A DNA stretch of 64,000 nt from Exilibacterium sp. (GCA_028280195.1 JANQMH010000063.1:124001-188000); one strand, 5' to 3'. Counted from the stretch's first letter, positions 36,758 through 46,337 are shown. The notes: generated by a model from the sequence alone, not told the origin. Program-made: numbers and translations.

Positions 36758-38296
36758 TTACAATACCACTTCGATCAAGCGCGGCCCCCTGCTGTCCATG
36801 GCCGCCTGAAACTGCAGCCTGAAGTCTTCGGTGGTGGTAACCCGGCTGGCCTGCACCCCCATGCCGGCGGCGATTTGAGTCCACTGCAGCGACGGATTGG
36901 TCAGCTCCAGCATGGACCTGGCACGCTCGCCGGGATTTTCCACACCGACGCGCATCAGTTCCAGATTGAGGATGGCGTAGCTGCTGTTATTGTAAATAAC
37001 GACACAGATATCCAGTTCTTCCCGGGCCATGGTCCAAAGTGCCTGATTGGTATACATCGCGCTGCCGTCGGCCTGCAGATTGACCACTTTGCGATCGGGG
37101 CAGGCAACCGCGGCGCCCACTGCCACGGGCAAACCCTGGCCGATGGCGCCGCCGGTCAGAGTGAGCCAGTCGTGGGGAGCGGCGCCGTCGAAATAGCCGA
37201 AAGAGAAAATGCCACTGGTATTGCCTTCGTCCGAAACGATGGCATTTTGCGGCAGCAGGTTTGCCATAACCGCGCCGACCGTCTCGGCAGTCATTGGCCC
37301 GGCGGGGATTTCCGGCAGCGCCGGATCATCTTGCGGGGAAAATGCGGCGGCGCCGAGTTGATCGGCCAGGGCCTCCAGCGCGCTGATCTGATCCTGTTGC
37401 TGGTCGGCCAGTTGCAGCAGATTGCAGTGTTCCGGCCACAGCGTGCCGGGTTTGCCCGGATAGGCAAAAAACGACACCGGCGCCTTGGCGCCGACAACCA
37501 CCATATGCCGGAAATCCTTGAGCGTTTCAGTGGCAAACTCCCCCAGATAGGGCAGGCGCTCGATATTCGGCCGACCGCGGCCGCGTTGCAAACGCGCAGG
37601 GAATACTTCACTGATCAGGCGCGCGCCGGTGGCATCGGCAATACGGTGGGCCGCTTTCAGGCCGCGCTCGCGCAGCGCCATACCGCCGAGAAACAGGCAA
37701 GCCGGCTTCCCGCTGCGCAGTGCCCCGGCGGCCGCGGCAACTATTTCGCCAGAGACCTGCGCGCGCGCCGCAGCGGCCAGCGGCGCAGCCGCTTCACAGC
37801 CCTCGCTCCAGGCGTAGTCGGCGGGAACAATCAGATTGGCCTGGCGACCGGCCATGGCCGCGGCCACTGCTTCGACCCCGTCGCCGGCCAGCGCCTGTGC
37901 CGACTGGCTCACCCGTACCCAATCACTGGTCAGGGCCGCGCAAGCGGCAATATCCGAGGTCAACGGCGCATCCAGCGGCAGATGGTAAGTGGCGTGCTCG
38001 CCGATCAGATTGACGATGGGGGTAAAGGCACGCTTGGCATTGTGGAGGTTGGCCATACCGTTGGCAAAACCGGAACCCAGATGCAACAGGGTGGCCGCCG
38101 GCTTGTCCGCCATGCGCCCGTAACCGTCGGCGGCGCCGGTGACAACGCCCTCGAACAGGCCCAGTATCGGGCGCATTCCGGGAATCTTGTCGATCGCTGC
38201 CACTAACTGCATCTCAGACGTGCCGGGGTTGGCAAAACAGACCTCGACACCGGCGTCGATAAGCGACTTCAATAAGGATTCAGCACCATTCATCAT
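36758..38296 (-). CDS. Thiamine-diphosphate enzyme, acetolactate synthase large-subunit-like
   Basis: Protein of about 513 residues from the ATG at 38296 (an ATG at 38293 is equally possible; GGAG precedes both). It has the three-domain layout of ThDP decarboxylases: N-terminal pyrimidine domain with the catalytic Glu in GLFEGVVTGAADGYGRM, a central domain, and a C-terminal diphosphate domain with QADGSAMYTNQALWTMAREE followed by an NN pair. It is close to the proteins often annotated as acetolactate synthase large subunit but could equally be a benzoylformate-type decarboxylase. No small regulatory subunit is next to it, which argues against branched-chain synthesis. Single gene. Confidence 0.85.
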   Translation of the reverse strand: MMNGAESLLKSLIDAGVEVCFANPGTSEMQLVAAIDKIPGMRPILGLFEGVVTGAADGYGRMADKPAATLLHLGSGFANGMANLHNAKRAFTPIVNLIGEHATYHLPLDAPLTSDIAACAALTSDWVRVSQSAQALAGDGVEAVAAAMAGRQANLIVPADYAWSEGCEAAAPLAAAARAQVSGEIVAAAAGALRSGKPACLFLGGMALRERGLKAAHRIADATGARLISEVFPARLQRGRGRPNIERLPYLGEFATETLKDFRHMVVVGAKAPVSFFAYPGKPGTLWPEHCNLLQLADQQQDQISALEALADQLGAAAFSPQDDPALPEIPAGPMTAETVGAVMANLLPQNAIVSDEGNTSGIFSFGYFDGAAPHDWLTLTGGAIGQGLPVAVGAAVACPDRKVVNLQADGSAMYTNQALWTMAREELDICVVIYNNSSYAILNLELMRVGVENPGERARSMLELTNPSLQWTQIAAGMGVQASRVTTTEDFRLQFQAAMDSRGPRLIEVVL

Positions 38297-38774
38297 TAAT
38301 GCTCCTGTGTCCGTTGTCTCATTACATCGGCACGCCAGTGTAAAGCAATCGTGGATGCTAAGGAAATGCCCGCCGGGATCTTTAAAATAGTCGCTGTAGC
38401 CGTACCAAAACACCTTCTGCGCCGACTTCGCCGGGGCTTGCCTGTGCGCCGCTTGTGTGTCTCTGATGGGATGAGTCTTTGGATCGGGTTAGGTGCCACC
38501 AACACCTCCCAGAAAAAGGGGTCGGTGACAACTGATAATACAAATGATTTTTATTTGTTACCGATCCGAATGGCGCTTACTTAAGCAAAGCGGTGCTAAT
38601 GAATCGGTCCGCCTCTGGGTAGGGCCTTCAGAAACACGTCGTCAACCCTTCCCTGGGGACTTCTCACCAGCATCCCTGCTGGCGAGAGTTTCTGAAGGCC
38701 CTACCCAGAGGCGGACCTACCTTCAGTGTTCTTAACAGATGTTGTTGGAACTGCGGTGGTGGACCCTGACTGGG
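38297..38774. other. Intergenic region holding an inverted-repeat element
   Basis: Contains the 30-bp inverted repeat at 38606-38717 and ends at the truncated secreted-protein gene. The short frames found here have no family features. Upstream of 38540 nothing is recognised. Confidence 0.5.
38606..38717. repeat. 30-bp perfect inverted repeat with nested hairpin
   Basis: The left arm 38606-38635 (begins GGTCCGCCTCTGGGTAGGG) and right arm 38688-38717 are exact reverse complements. The 52-base centre contains a second imperfect hairpin, CTCACCAGCA-TCCC-TGCTGGCGAG (38663-38686). The size and nesting exceed an ordinary terminator and resemble a non-autonomous repeat element. No obvious target duplication flanks it. 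It lies 57 bases beyond the premature end of the small secreted-protein gene. Confidence 0.85.
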
Positions 38775-38954
38775 TTAGTGTGTCGAATTGGGACAACAAT
38801 CCGGATTTGGCATACGCTCATGCTGGACCAGTACCCCGCCATGGCTCGATGAAGGATAAATCGAGAGAATTTTCCCTTCATCGGACCACTGACCAAGGGT
38901 AGTTGAACTCCATACAATAGACACTACCCATAAAACCAGTATTTGCTTTTTCAA
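38775..38954 (-). pseudogene. Truncated small secreted protein
   Basis: A reading frame of 59 residues starts at a TTG (38954) that has AAGGAG six bases upstream, and encodes a signal peptide (KKQILVLWVVSIVWSSTTLG) then QWSDEGKILSIYPSSSHGG and PNPDCCPNSTH before a stop. It resembles the front half of the small secreted family that includes the protein at 2489-2812, but lacks the back half with the LLAA..GK.V motif. The sequence after the stop is the inverted-repeat element, so a rearrangement probably removed the 3' end. It could instead be a naturally short gene. Confidence 0.55.
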
Positions 38955-38973
38955 AATAGTCTCCTTGCCGTTA

Positions 38974-39450
38974 TCAGCCACGGGCGTTTGCGACGATCAA
39001 CTCCATTGGAATATACCTGATACCGTGAGCGGTAGTAACCTTACCACTCGGACGAAACCCCATCCTCCGATACGCTGCCTGCGCATATGGCGAAGAATGG
39101 ACGTTTATCTTCGATAATGTGGCGTTTTCGGACTTGGCTCTGTTGACGGCTCGAACCAGCAGCTCCCTGGCAATACCCTGCCGCCTGACGCTGACGAACA
39201 ACAGTGCGATACGGTCGGGAGGCGCAAATTCCAGCATGCCAACCAGGTTCTGCGCCTGGCTCGCTAGCAAAACAAACCCGCCCGAGCGAACCCGCCCCGC
39301 CATGGCACCGGGACTGGCAAACCGGAAGAATTCCTCTATCCCTTCCCGCCCGTATTCCGGGGCTACCAGCGCGTTGAATACGTATTCCACCAGCGCACAG
39401 ACCGCCGCTTCTTCTCCGTCGTACATTTCCCGATAGACTGTCGGTTCCAT
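38974..39450 (-). CDS. GNAT-family N-acetyltransferase
   Basis: Protein of 158 residues. The acetyl-CoA-binding motif A reads IALLFVSVRRQGIARELLVR (RRQGIA being the Q/RxxGxG/A loop), followed by NVHSSPYAQAAYRRMGF, the typical motif B with its tyrosines. It is cytoplasmic with an unknown acceptor. It lies 20 bases upstream of the truncated secreted-protein gene on the same strand and may share a transcript with it; no other neighbour suggests a pathway. Confidence 0.87.
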   Translation of the reverse strand: MEPTVYREMYDGEEAAVCALVEYVFNALVAPEYGREGIEEFFRFASPGAMAGRVRSGGFVLLASQAQNLVGMLEFAPPDRIALLFVSVRRQGIARELLVRAVNRAKSENATLSKINVHSSPYAQAAYRRMGFRPSGKVTTAHGIRYIPMELIVANARG

Positions 39451-39629
39451 GGTAGCGGCAAATCTCTCGATGTCTATTGCAATTAATGCGTTAGCAGATT
39501 ATCCCCATGCCCGCGTTCAGTGGAAGCGAAACCACGCGCGCCCGTTAACAAATCCAACTACTTGATCAACTATATTTCCCGCTTGAATACTATGGGCTTA
39601 AATACTGGCCGGGCCACGCCCAGCTGCCG

Positions 39630-40367
39630 TCAGACCTTCTGCATTATGAAGAATACGTAGCCATAACTGCCCTCAGCGCAGCCAAATATTCGTATCTCTT
39701 CCAGCGTTTCTGCCGCCAGGACTCTGACAGATTCGTCTGCATGGTTGAGAAGTGCTTTTGCGCGAGGCTCCAGCACATCGTAGTAGTCCGCTATCCATGC
39801 GCTATTAGGCAGCGTATACATATCGAGCAGGTCGTACCCGGCGTCCTGAATGATAGAGCAGTTCTCATTTGTACTTCGCATATCGGCATAGCACGAGCGA
39901 AAGAACTCACGCACTTGCGCCGGCACCTGCCCATGCAACCAGGACAACTCACTGACAACCACAATGCCTTCAGTTTTGACAGCGCGGTACCAGGTGCGGA
40001 GTGCATGGGGAAAACCGATGTTATAAGCAGCGCCTTCCGACCAGAGCAGATCAACTTCTCGAAAGCAATTCGATATATCGGCGATATCCATGCAATGGGT
40101 CTGAATGAGATTTTCCATACCAGCCGCTTTAGCGCGCTGGAGAAAATCCGTTAAGAACGGCTCGTGGGAATCTACCGCATGCACCCGTGTTTGCAACTGT
40201 TGCGCCAGCACCAGCGACTGCCGCCCGGCACCGCAACCTGCATCGACGATGACTTCATAGGGTCGTTTTGGAAGCATGTTCAATACTTTCAAGGTATCGG
40301 CATTACTGCCTGGCCCCAGTTTCTCCATACCCCCAAAGAGCAGCTCAATCGGACTTGTTTCGTGCAT
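39630..40367 (-). CDS. Class I SAM-dependent methyltransferase
   Basis: Protein of 245 residues. The SAM-binding motif I is VIVDAGCGAGRQSLVLAQQL (about 39-58), with the acidic motif II VHAVDSHEPFL following. The rest (DIADISNCFREVDLLWSEGA, IGFPHALRTWYRAVKTEGIVVV) has the expected Rossmann fold. AGGAAG lies 7 bases before the ATG. Substrate unknown. Single gene. Confidence 0.87.
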   Translation of the reverse strand: MHETSPIELLFGGMEKLGPGSNADTLKVLNMLPKRPYEVIVDAGCGAGRQSLVLAQQLQTRVHAVDSHEPFLTDFLQRAKAAGMENLIQTHCMDIADISNCFREVDLLWSEGAAYNIGFPHALRTWYRAVKTEGIVVVSELSWLHGQVPAQVREFFRSCYADMRSTNENCSIIQDAGYDLLDMYTLPNSAWIADYYDVLEPRAKALLNHADESVRVLAAETLEEIRIFGCAEGSYGYVFFIMQKV

Positions 40368-40431
40368 ATTGTATCTTCCTGCTTTCCCGGCTTAATGCAG
40401 TAATCCACCGCCGCCAAAAAATCATCGCCCT

Positions 40432-41547
40432 TCACGGCGACAGCGGCCCCCGCTCCAGCTCCAGCAACGAACGCAGGATTCGCCGCCATTGCGCATACTG
40501 ATCATCCAGATCACCGCTCAGCTCCACCACCGAATCTTCCATCTGCAGTACCGTGGGCACTATCTCATTATTAAAACCGCTGGACAGTTCCTCCATCAGC
40601 TGCTCCTGCCGCCGGAACCATTCGTAGTTGGCGTAGTTGGCGCTTATCCACGCAAAGCTGCCGCGGCGAAACTCATTGTCTTTATCGCGACTTTCCTCGT
40701 CGCGGATATACAGTAACAGCTCGCGGCTGTATTGCCGCCACAGGCCGTAAGTTTTTTTTATGTCATCAAACAGGTTGAGGTAGTGCTCGTCGGCAGTATC
40801 GATAAACAGATATTCATACTGGCGGATTCTGTCGATACGCCGCAGTTGGGGGTCACCCTCGGCGGGCAGGCGGCTGATGCGGTAAATACCTGTCTCATCT
40901 TTGCGCAGGTATTGCTCGAAGGCCTCCGGCGATATTTCAGCGGCGTAGCGCAGCGAGGAAACCTGGGCTATCTCTCGCAGTTCGGCAGCGCCAAGCCTGG
41001 AACGGGCAAGCAGCAGATCCTTGGCGATGCGGGTGAAAAGCAGCTGGAACGGATCGACCTCGCTGCTTGCATAATCTTCCTCGCCGGCGGTATGGCGATA
41101 AGCCGTGTCCAGCCACACGCGCCCGGCACTGTCCTCGGCGCGAATGGCCAGCACCAGCACCTCGCCGTTGGACGCCAGAATCTTTCCTTTGACCAGCAGT
41201 TCCGAGGACTGGTAGGTTCGCGGCATAACCCGCACCGCGCCCCACTGTCCGCTGTCCACCAGGGCCCGGCGCAGCAGAAACGGCAGATAGCGCGACTCGG
41301 CTTTGCGGATCAGCGGGAAGATACCCAACTCGCGGTGGGTGGAGGCATCGGCGGGGACGCCGGGATCGAAAACCACAATGCCGATATCGAGCCGGTCAAC
41401 CTCCCGCGGCGGCTGTGTGGAGACCGGCGCCGGCGGCAGCGATTTTACCTCCAGCGGCGGCGCGGCGGTTTTTTCGGGCTGAGGCGCGCAGGCGGCAAGC
41501 GACAGGCAAACCACAATAAGCAGGACGGCGTTTAACGCTGGGGGCAT
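40432..41547 (-). CDS. Outer-membrane or periplasmic lipoprotein, unknown function
   Basis: Protein of 371 residues with a lipoprotein signal (LNAVLLIVVCLSLAAC, lipobox LAAC, Cys20). The region after a Pro-rich linker (DIGIVVFDPGVPAD, then ELLVKGKILASNGEVLVLAI near 115-135) looks like a conserved domain found in gammaproteobacterial lipoproteins of unknown role. The C-terminal part is helical and charged (LFDDIKKTYGLWRQYSRELL). It starts three bases after the stop of another lipoprotein gene, so the two form an operon and perhaps a complex. No enzymatic motif is seen. Confidence 0.82.
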   Translation of the reverse strand: MPPALNAVLLIVVCLSLAACAPQPEKTAAPPLEVKSLPPAPVSTQPPREVDRLDIGIVVFDPGVPADASTHRELGIFPLIRKAESRYLPFLLRRALVDSGQWGAVRVMPRTYQSSELLVKGKILASNGEVLVLAIRAEDSAGRVWLDTAYRHTAGEEDYASSEVDPFQLLFTRIAKDLLLARSRLGAAELREIAQVSSLRYAAEISPEAFEQYLRKDETGIYRISRLPAEGDPQLRRIDRIRQYEYLFIDTADEHYLNLFDDIKKTYGLWRQYSRELLLYIRDEESRDKDNEFRRGSFAWISANYANYEWFRRQEQLMEELSSGFNNEIVPTVLQMEDSVVELSGDLDDQYAQWRRILRSLLELERGPLSP

Positions 41548-41550
41548 GTA

Positions 41551-42252
41551 CTACCTTTCGGACTTCGCGTCGGACGCCAGGCTGCAAACCTTGCCGCGGC
41601 TGACGGTTTGTTCGCAGTTGTGCTGCGGCAGGCCTTCAAAGCGCATATAGGCGCGATTGAGCGTAAAGGGTTCAGGCGCCTGGGCGAGCATTACCGTGGT
41701 GGCAATATTCATCTGCTGGCCGTCGCGCGACAGGGTCAGGCGGTGCTGCAGGCTCATCCCCTCGGGCAGGCTCAGGCGGAAGACCAGCTGGTGGCCGTCC
41801 CAGCCGCAGACTTCGGTGCCGAAGCGGTTTTCATAGATCTGCGGCTTGTCGTCGCCGAATTCACAGTCCAGGGAAAAAGTCCCCTCCCTGTCGATATGGA
41901 TGGCGTTGTAGGTCTGTTCGATATCCATGACGACGATGCGGGTAATCTGCTCGACAAATCTGGCCATGGCCACCACGGTAGAGGCGCCACCCGGGGGCCC
42001 GATGCGGCGATCCAGCCCGCGCTGGGGATTCTGCCGCTCCGCCGCCCTGCGCATGCGGTAAAAATAGTTCTCCAGCCGCGACTGCACGTCGTCGTTGAGG
42101 CTGTAGTCCATTTCCCAGGAGCCGGAAAAGTCGGCCCTGACCGGCTGTCTGAAGTTCTGCTGGGGTTGCGGCTGCTGGGTGCAGGCGGCAAGCAGCAAAG
42201 AGCCGGCAACAACAAGGGTTGCAGCGGTGTATTGCAGCCTTCGGGTTTTCAT
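41551..42252 (-). CDS. Small lipoprotein, unknown function
   Basis: Protein of 233 residues with a lipoprotein signal (YTAATLVVAGSLLLAAC, lipobox LAAC). The mature part contains FSGSWEMDYSLNDDVQSRLE and, further on, FSLDCEFGDDKPQIYENRFG and CGWDGHQLVFRLSLPEGMSL, which reads like a small beta-barrel or lipocalin-like fold. Three cysteines could pair. It is the first gene of a two-lipoprotein operon; the second begins three bases after its stop. No function is proposed. Confidence 0.82.
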   Translation of the reverse strand: MKTRRLQYTAATLVVAGSLLLAACTQQPQPQQNFRQPVRADFSGSWEMDYSLNDDVQSRLENYFYRMRRAAERQNPQRGLDRRIGPPGGASTVVAMARFVEQITRIVVMDIEQTYNAIHIDREGTFSLDCEFGDDKPQIYENRFGTEVCGWDGHQLVFRLSLPEGMSLQHRLTLSRDGQQMNIATTVMLAQAPEPFTLNRAYMRFEGLPQHNCEQTVSRGKVCSLASDAKSER

Positions 42253-42679
42253 ATGCCAGCATATCCCGCAGCGATAACCAACACGTCTCGATACCCCCTG
42301 TAACTGGTGAAAAGTCTCATATCACGCGGTGTGAACTCAGCTTGCGAATATCTCGCCGAGAAGCCTTTTATATCATATTGCCATATGACCAGACAGGTGG
42401 ATTGTCGTTCAATGCTTATTGCGGCACGGGCGTAAGCCGGTACTGGACGAGCGGGCAGCGGACGAAAGGCTAAGCTAATGACTAGGGCACCGCCGCAATG
42501 TGATTACAGGGTTCACGGCCTGTTCAACCGGCCCGGCACGGCACACCAGGCCGGGATCGCGCTGCAGCCGACCTGATACTGTCGCGTTTAACCACTATAT
42601 AGTCGGCTGCAATCATGCTTAGTCAATTTCGATCATCGCTGCCCCTGGGGTTTGCCGATGGGGTTCAAGCCGGCACCGG
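42253..42679. other. Intergenic region between lipoprotein and rhamnose operons
   Basis: Holds the presumed promoter of the lipoprotein operon. At the right edge, GGCACCGG (42672-42679) pairs with CCGGTGCC (42696-42703, inside the last codons of the rhamnose isomerase gene), a stem that could end the rhamnose transcript, although no T-run follows. No gene is seen. Confidence 0.5.
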
Positions 42680-43972
42680 TTAAATGATGCCGGAGCCGGT
42701 GCCGCCGGCGCTCGGGCGGTCGGCTGCAACCCCGGCCCGATAGCCGGCCGTGCGGTAGGTGGCGATCGGGTCGACGGCCCCGCCTTTACGCAGCCGCGCC
42801 GTGGCCAGAATGGGCGAGACATCGACATGGAATGCGGCTTTCAGGGTATTGCTGGCCATCAGGGCATCGTTGTCCTGCTGGTAGCCGGCCAGCGCCTCGC
42901 GGTCCACCAGCAGCGCCTTGATATAGGAGCGCTGCACTTCGATGGCCGAATTGATCAGGCTCTCGATCGGGTCGGTCACATTGTGTGACTGGTCCAGCAG
43001 ATAGTTGGGAGCAAAGCCCGGCTGGCGCCGGTATTCGGCATCCACCAGCTCATTGAAAATCAGAAACTGCTGGTAGGGGTGCAGCGAGCCGCTGTCCAGG
43101 TCGTCATCGCCGTACTTGCTGTCATTGAAATGAAAGCCGCCCAGTTTTTCGAACTGGATCAGTCGCGACACAATCATTTCGATATTGCAGTTGGGGGCGT
43201 GGTGGCCCAGGTCCACCAGGGACTTGGCCCGCTCTCCCAGCTGCATGGCAGCGAGGATGTTACTGCCCCAGTCCTGTATTACCGTCGCGTAAAAGGCCGG
43301 CTCGAACATTTTGTGTTCGATATGCAGTTCCCAGTCAGGGGGCAGCCCGGCGTAGATCGCCGCCATACTTTCCAGATAGCGCTCGAAGGCGCGTTGAAAA
43401 TGCTGTTGCCCGGGATGGTTGGCGCCATCGCCGATCCAGACGGTGAGAATACGGGAACCCAGTTGTCTGCCCCATTCGATACACTCGAGATTGTGGGCAA
43501 TGGCCTGTTGGCGCACCGCCTCCGCGGTATGACTGAGACTGCCGTATTTATAAGAGTGACGCTGCCCGGGCTGATTCTGGAAGGTGTTGGAGTTCACCGC
43601 ATCCCAGCTCAAGCCAAAGGCGGCGGCATGCTGCTTTAAGGCATTGAAGTCATCGACCTTGTCCCAGGGAAAATGCGGCGACACCCTGGCGGTACACCGC
43701 GACAGGTCATTGATAACCGCACAGTCCTCAATCTTTTCGAAGATATTGCGCGGCTCGCCAATGCCGGGAAAACGCGCAAAGCGGGTGCCGCCCGTGCCAG
43801 TGCCCCAGGAAGGTACGGCGATTTGAAAAGCCTCAGCCTGCGCCGTAATCCTTTCGATATCGATGCCACTGCGCGACAGTTGCTTGCCCAGAGCCTCGTA
43901 GTCTTGCTGCAGCGCGGTCGCACGCTGGCGGTTGCTGTCGGCAATCAGCGCGGCGTCAATTCGTTTGCTCAT
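42680..43972 (-). CDS. rhaI: L-rhamnose isomerase (RhaI type)
   Basis: Protein of 430 residues from the ATG at 43972 (MSKRIDAALIADSNRQR); an ATG at 43996 adds eight residues and is also possible. It belongs to the xylose-isomerase-like TIM-barrel isomerases that replace RhaA in many bacteria; metal and substrate-binding residues are seen in LHIEHKMFEPAFYATV, SLVDLGHHAPNCNIEMIV and GGFHFNDSKYGDDDL. It converts L-rhamnose to L-rhamnulose in the cytoplasm. It lies 60 bases after the aldolase-dehydrogenase gene and is probably in the same minus-strand operon, opposite to the permease-kinase operon. Confidence 0.92.
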   Translation of the reverse strand: MSKRIDAALIADSNRQRATALQQDYEALGKQLSRSGIDIERITAQAEAFQIAVPSWGTGTGGTRFARFPGIGEPRNIFEKIEDCAVINDLSRCTARVSPHFPWDKVDDFNALKQHAAAFGLSWDAVNSNTFQNQPGQRHSYKYGSLSHTAEAVRQQAIAHNLECIEWGRQLGSRILTVWIGDGANHPGQQHFQRAFERYLESMAAIYAGLPPDWELHIEHKMFEPAFYATVIQDWGSNILAAMQLGERAKSLVDLGHHAPNCNIEMIVSRLIQFEKLGGFHFNDSKYGDDDLDSGSLHPYQQFLIFNELVDAEYRRQPGFAPNYLLDQSHNVTDPIESLINSAIEVQRSYIKALLVDREALAGYQQDNDALMASNTLKAAFHVDVSPILATARLRKGGAVDPIATYRTAGYRAGVAADRPSAGGTGSGII

Positions 43973-44032
43973 CGTCTGTAACCCTTTTACCTGCATACAT
44001 GTTCACCTGTCTATCTTCGCGGCCACGCTGTA

Positions 44033-46132
44033 TCAGCGGCTGAAAGACGGCGCATGCCCCGCATCGACATTGATAATATTGCCGGTGGACTTCGATGAAC
44101 TGTCGGCGGCAAGAAAATAAATCGCCTCGGCAATATCTTCGGGAAAGACATTCAGCTTCAGCAAGCTGCGCAGGCGGTAGTGGGCCTCGAGGTCATCTTC
44201 CTCCATATTGTAGGCCGCCGCCCGTTCCTCGCGCCACTTGCCGGTCCAGATTTTGGAACCGCGCAATACCGCATCGGGATTGACCACATTGCAGCGGATA
44301 CCCAGCGGCGCGCCCTCCAGCGCCACGGCGCGGGCCAGCTGCAGCTCGGCAGCCTTGGCAGTGCAATAGGCCGAGGCGTTGGGCGAAGCGACCAGTGCAT
44401 TTTTGCTGGCGACGAAGACGATGGCGCCGCCCGTGCCCTGTACCTGCAGCAGTTTGAAACCTTCCCGGCTGACCAGAAAGTAACCGGTGGCGAGGATATC
44501 GAGATTTTTATTCCATAAAGCCAGCGATGTTTCCTGCAACGGGGCGGCGCTGGCAATACCGGCATTGGAAACCAGAATATCCAGACCGCCGAATTCCACC
44601 GCGGTGGTTGCGAAAGCGTTTATCACCGCACTTTCATCGGTTACATCGCAACTGACACTGCGCACCGCATCAGTGCTAAAGACCGCCGACAATTCCGCCT
44701 GCGCCGCGGCCAGTGCCTGGCGATCGATATCGGCCAGCATCACGCAGGCACCGGCGCGCAATAAACGCGCCGCGGTAGCTTTGCCGATACCGCCGGCGCC
44801 GCCCGAGACAAAGGCGATACGACCGGCCAGCTCCCCGGGCTTGGGCATGCGCCGCAGCTTGGCCTCCTCCAGCGCCCAGTATTCGATATCGAAAGCCTCC
44901 TGCTCGGGCAGGCCGGTATAGTTGCCGACGCCGTTCGCTTCACGCATCACATTGACGGCATTGATATAAAACTCCCCGGCGATACGCGCAGTGGTTTTGT
45001 CAGCGGCAAAGGTGATCATACCAACGCCGGGCACCAGGTAGACCACGGCATTGGGATCGCGCGGCGGCGGGCTGCCCTCGCGCTTACAGCGCTGGTAGTA
45101 GGCGCGATAAGCGGCGCGGTAGTCCTCCAGCTGTCGATCCAGCTGCGCCGCGCACTGGTCGACGGCGCTATCGAGATCAGCGCCGGCGGGCGAGAAGTCG
45201 ACAACCAGCGGGCGGATCTTGGTGCGCAGGAAATGGTCCGGGCAGGAGGTGCCCAACGCCGCCAGCGGCGCGAGATTTTTGGCGTTGACAAACTGCAGTA
45301 TTGCCTCGCAATCGTCGAAGTGGCCCACCTTGCGCAGCTCGCCGGCGATCCTGCCGCGAATCACCGGCATCAGCCGGGCGGCAACCCGGCGGCGATCTGC
45401 GGCGGCGAGCGGCGCCTGATAGCGGGGCCCGCCAAAGGCCTGGCGGGTATTGTTGGCCTGCAGCCAGTCGGCCGCACGTTGAATGATCTCCAGGGTATTG
45501 CAATAGCAGTCCTTCGAGGTCTCGCCCCAGGTAAAGATGCCGTGGCCCTGCAATAAAATGCCCTTCAGCTGCGGCTGTTCGCCGGCCAGCTTCTCCAGCT
45601 TCAAACCCAGGTCGTAGCCGGGTCGCTGCCACGGCAGCCAGCCCATCTCACCCGCGAACACCGTTTCGGTCAGCTCGCGGCTGTTGTCGGTGCAAGCGAT
45701 GGCGATGGCCGCGTCGGGATGGGTATGGTCGACGTGTCTGGCCGGGATATAGGCGTGCAAGGGGGTGTCGATACTGGCCGCCCGGGGGTTGAGATTAAAG
45801 GTACAGTGCGGCAGATAGGCGACCATCTCATCTTCATATTGCAGCCCGCGGTAGAGACGCTTCAATTGCCGCAGCCTGTCCATGTAGAGAGTGGCAAAGC
45901 CATCCAGCTGCATGGAACCCAAATCACCGCCGGAGCCTTTGACCCAAAGCACTTCAACCCGGTCGCCGCTCAGCGGGTCGGCCGCCATCAGCTTGGCCGA
46001 GGTGTTGCCGCCGCCGTAGTTGGTGATTCTCAGATCGGAGCCAAGCAGATTTGACCGGTAGCGCAGCAGCTCGGGCTCGTCCATGGCCGCCGCCTCAACA
46101 TCGCTCCATAAGCTGATCAAACGGTCATGCAT
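44033..46132 (-). CDS. Rhamnulose-1-phosphate aldolase / lactaldehyde dehydrogenase fusion
   Basis: Protein of 699 residues with two enzymes in one chain. Residues about 1-420 are a class II aldolase with zinc-ligand-type histidines in VDHTHPDAAIAIA and LLQGHGIFTWGETSKD. Residues about 430-699 are a short-chain dehydrogenase with the NAD motif AFVSGGAGGIGKATAARLLR, the NAG motif and the YCTAKAA catalytic Tyr-Lys. The aldolase cleaves rhamnulose-1-phosphate to dihydroxyacetone phosphate and L-lactaldehyde, and the second domain oxidises lactaldehyde to lactate. In the literature on rhamnose regulons such fusions are called RhaEW. The gene is first in its operon, behind the candidate operator at 46184-46216. 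Confidence 0.93.
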   Translation of the reverse strand: MHDRLISLWSDVEAAAMDEPELLRYRSNLLGSDLRITNYGGGNTSAKLMAADPLSGDRVEVLWVKGSGGDLGSMQLDGFATLYMDRLRQLKRLYRGLQYEDEMVAYLPHCTFNLNPRAASIDTPLHAYIPARHVDHTHPDAAIAIACTDNSRELTETVFAGEMGWLPWQRPGYDLGLKLEKLAGEQPQLKGILLQGHGIFTWGETSKDCYCNTLEIIQRAADWLQANNTRQAFGGPRYQAPLAAADRRRVAARLMPVIRGRIAGELRKVGHFDDCEAILQFVNAKNLAPLAALGTSCPDHFLRTKIRPLVVDFSPAGADLDSAVDQCAAQLDRQLEDYRAAYRAYYQRCKREGSPPPRDPNAVVYLVPGVGMITFAADKTTARIAGEFYINAVNVMREANGVGNYTGLPEQEAFDIEYWALEEAKLRRMPKPGELAGRIAFVSGGAGGIGKATAARLLRAGACVMLADIDRQALAAAQAELSAVFSTDAVRSVSCDVTDESAVINAFATTAVEFGGLDILVSNAGIASAAPLQETSLALWNKNLDILATGYFLVSREGFKLLQVQGTGGAIVFVASKNALVASPNASAYCTAKAAELQLARAVALEGAPLGIRCNVVNPDAVLRGSKIWTGKWREERAAAYNMEEDDLEAHYRLRSLLKLNVFPEDIAEAIYFLAADSSSKSTGNIINVDAGHAPSFSR

Positions 46133-46183
46133 AATTTTTTTCCATTTTTATAGGTGCTAATACAATAAGCCACCATTATATTC

Positions 46184-46216
46184 CATAAATAATCATTTTC
46201 AATCATAATATTGCAT
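46184..46216. promoter_or_regulatory. Candidate DeoR-family operator in the divergent rhamnose promoter
   Basis: CAT recurs with an exact 10-bp period at 46184, 46194, 46204 and 46214, and the two central copies are the full hexamer AATCAT (46191-46196 and 46201-46206). A near-identical array lies at 49538-49570. DeoR-family regulators typically bind direct repeats about 10 bp apart. The site is between the aldolase-fusion gene and the permease gene, which are divergent, so it could control both. Confidence 0.6.
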
Positions 46217-46337
46217 CATTGCTGAGTGATGCAGTAGAGTGGTGCGGTGGCAGCTTCTTCAACAAACATCTCCGCTGCCAAAAAGACAGTGGGCTTCGGG
46301 CCGCTAAACAAAATAAGAGCAAAAGAAAAGGTGTGCG

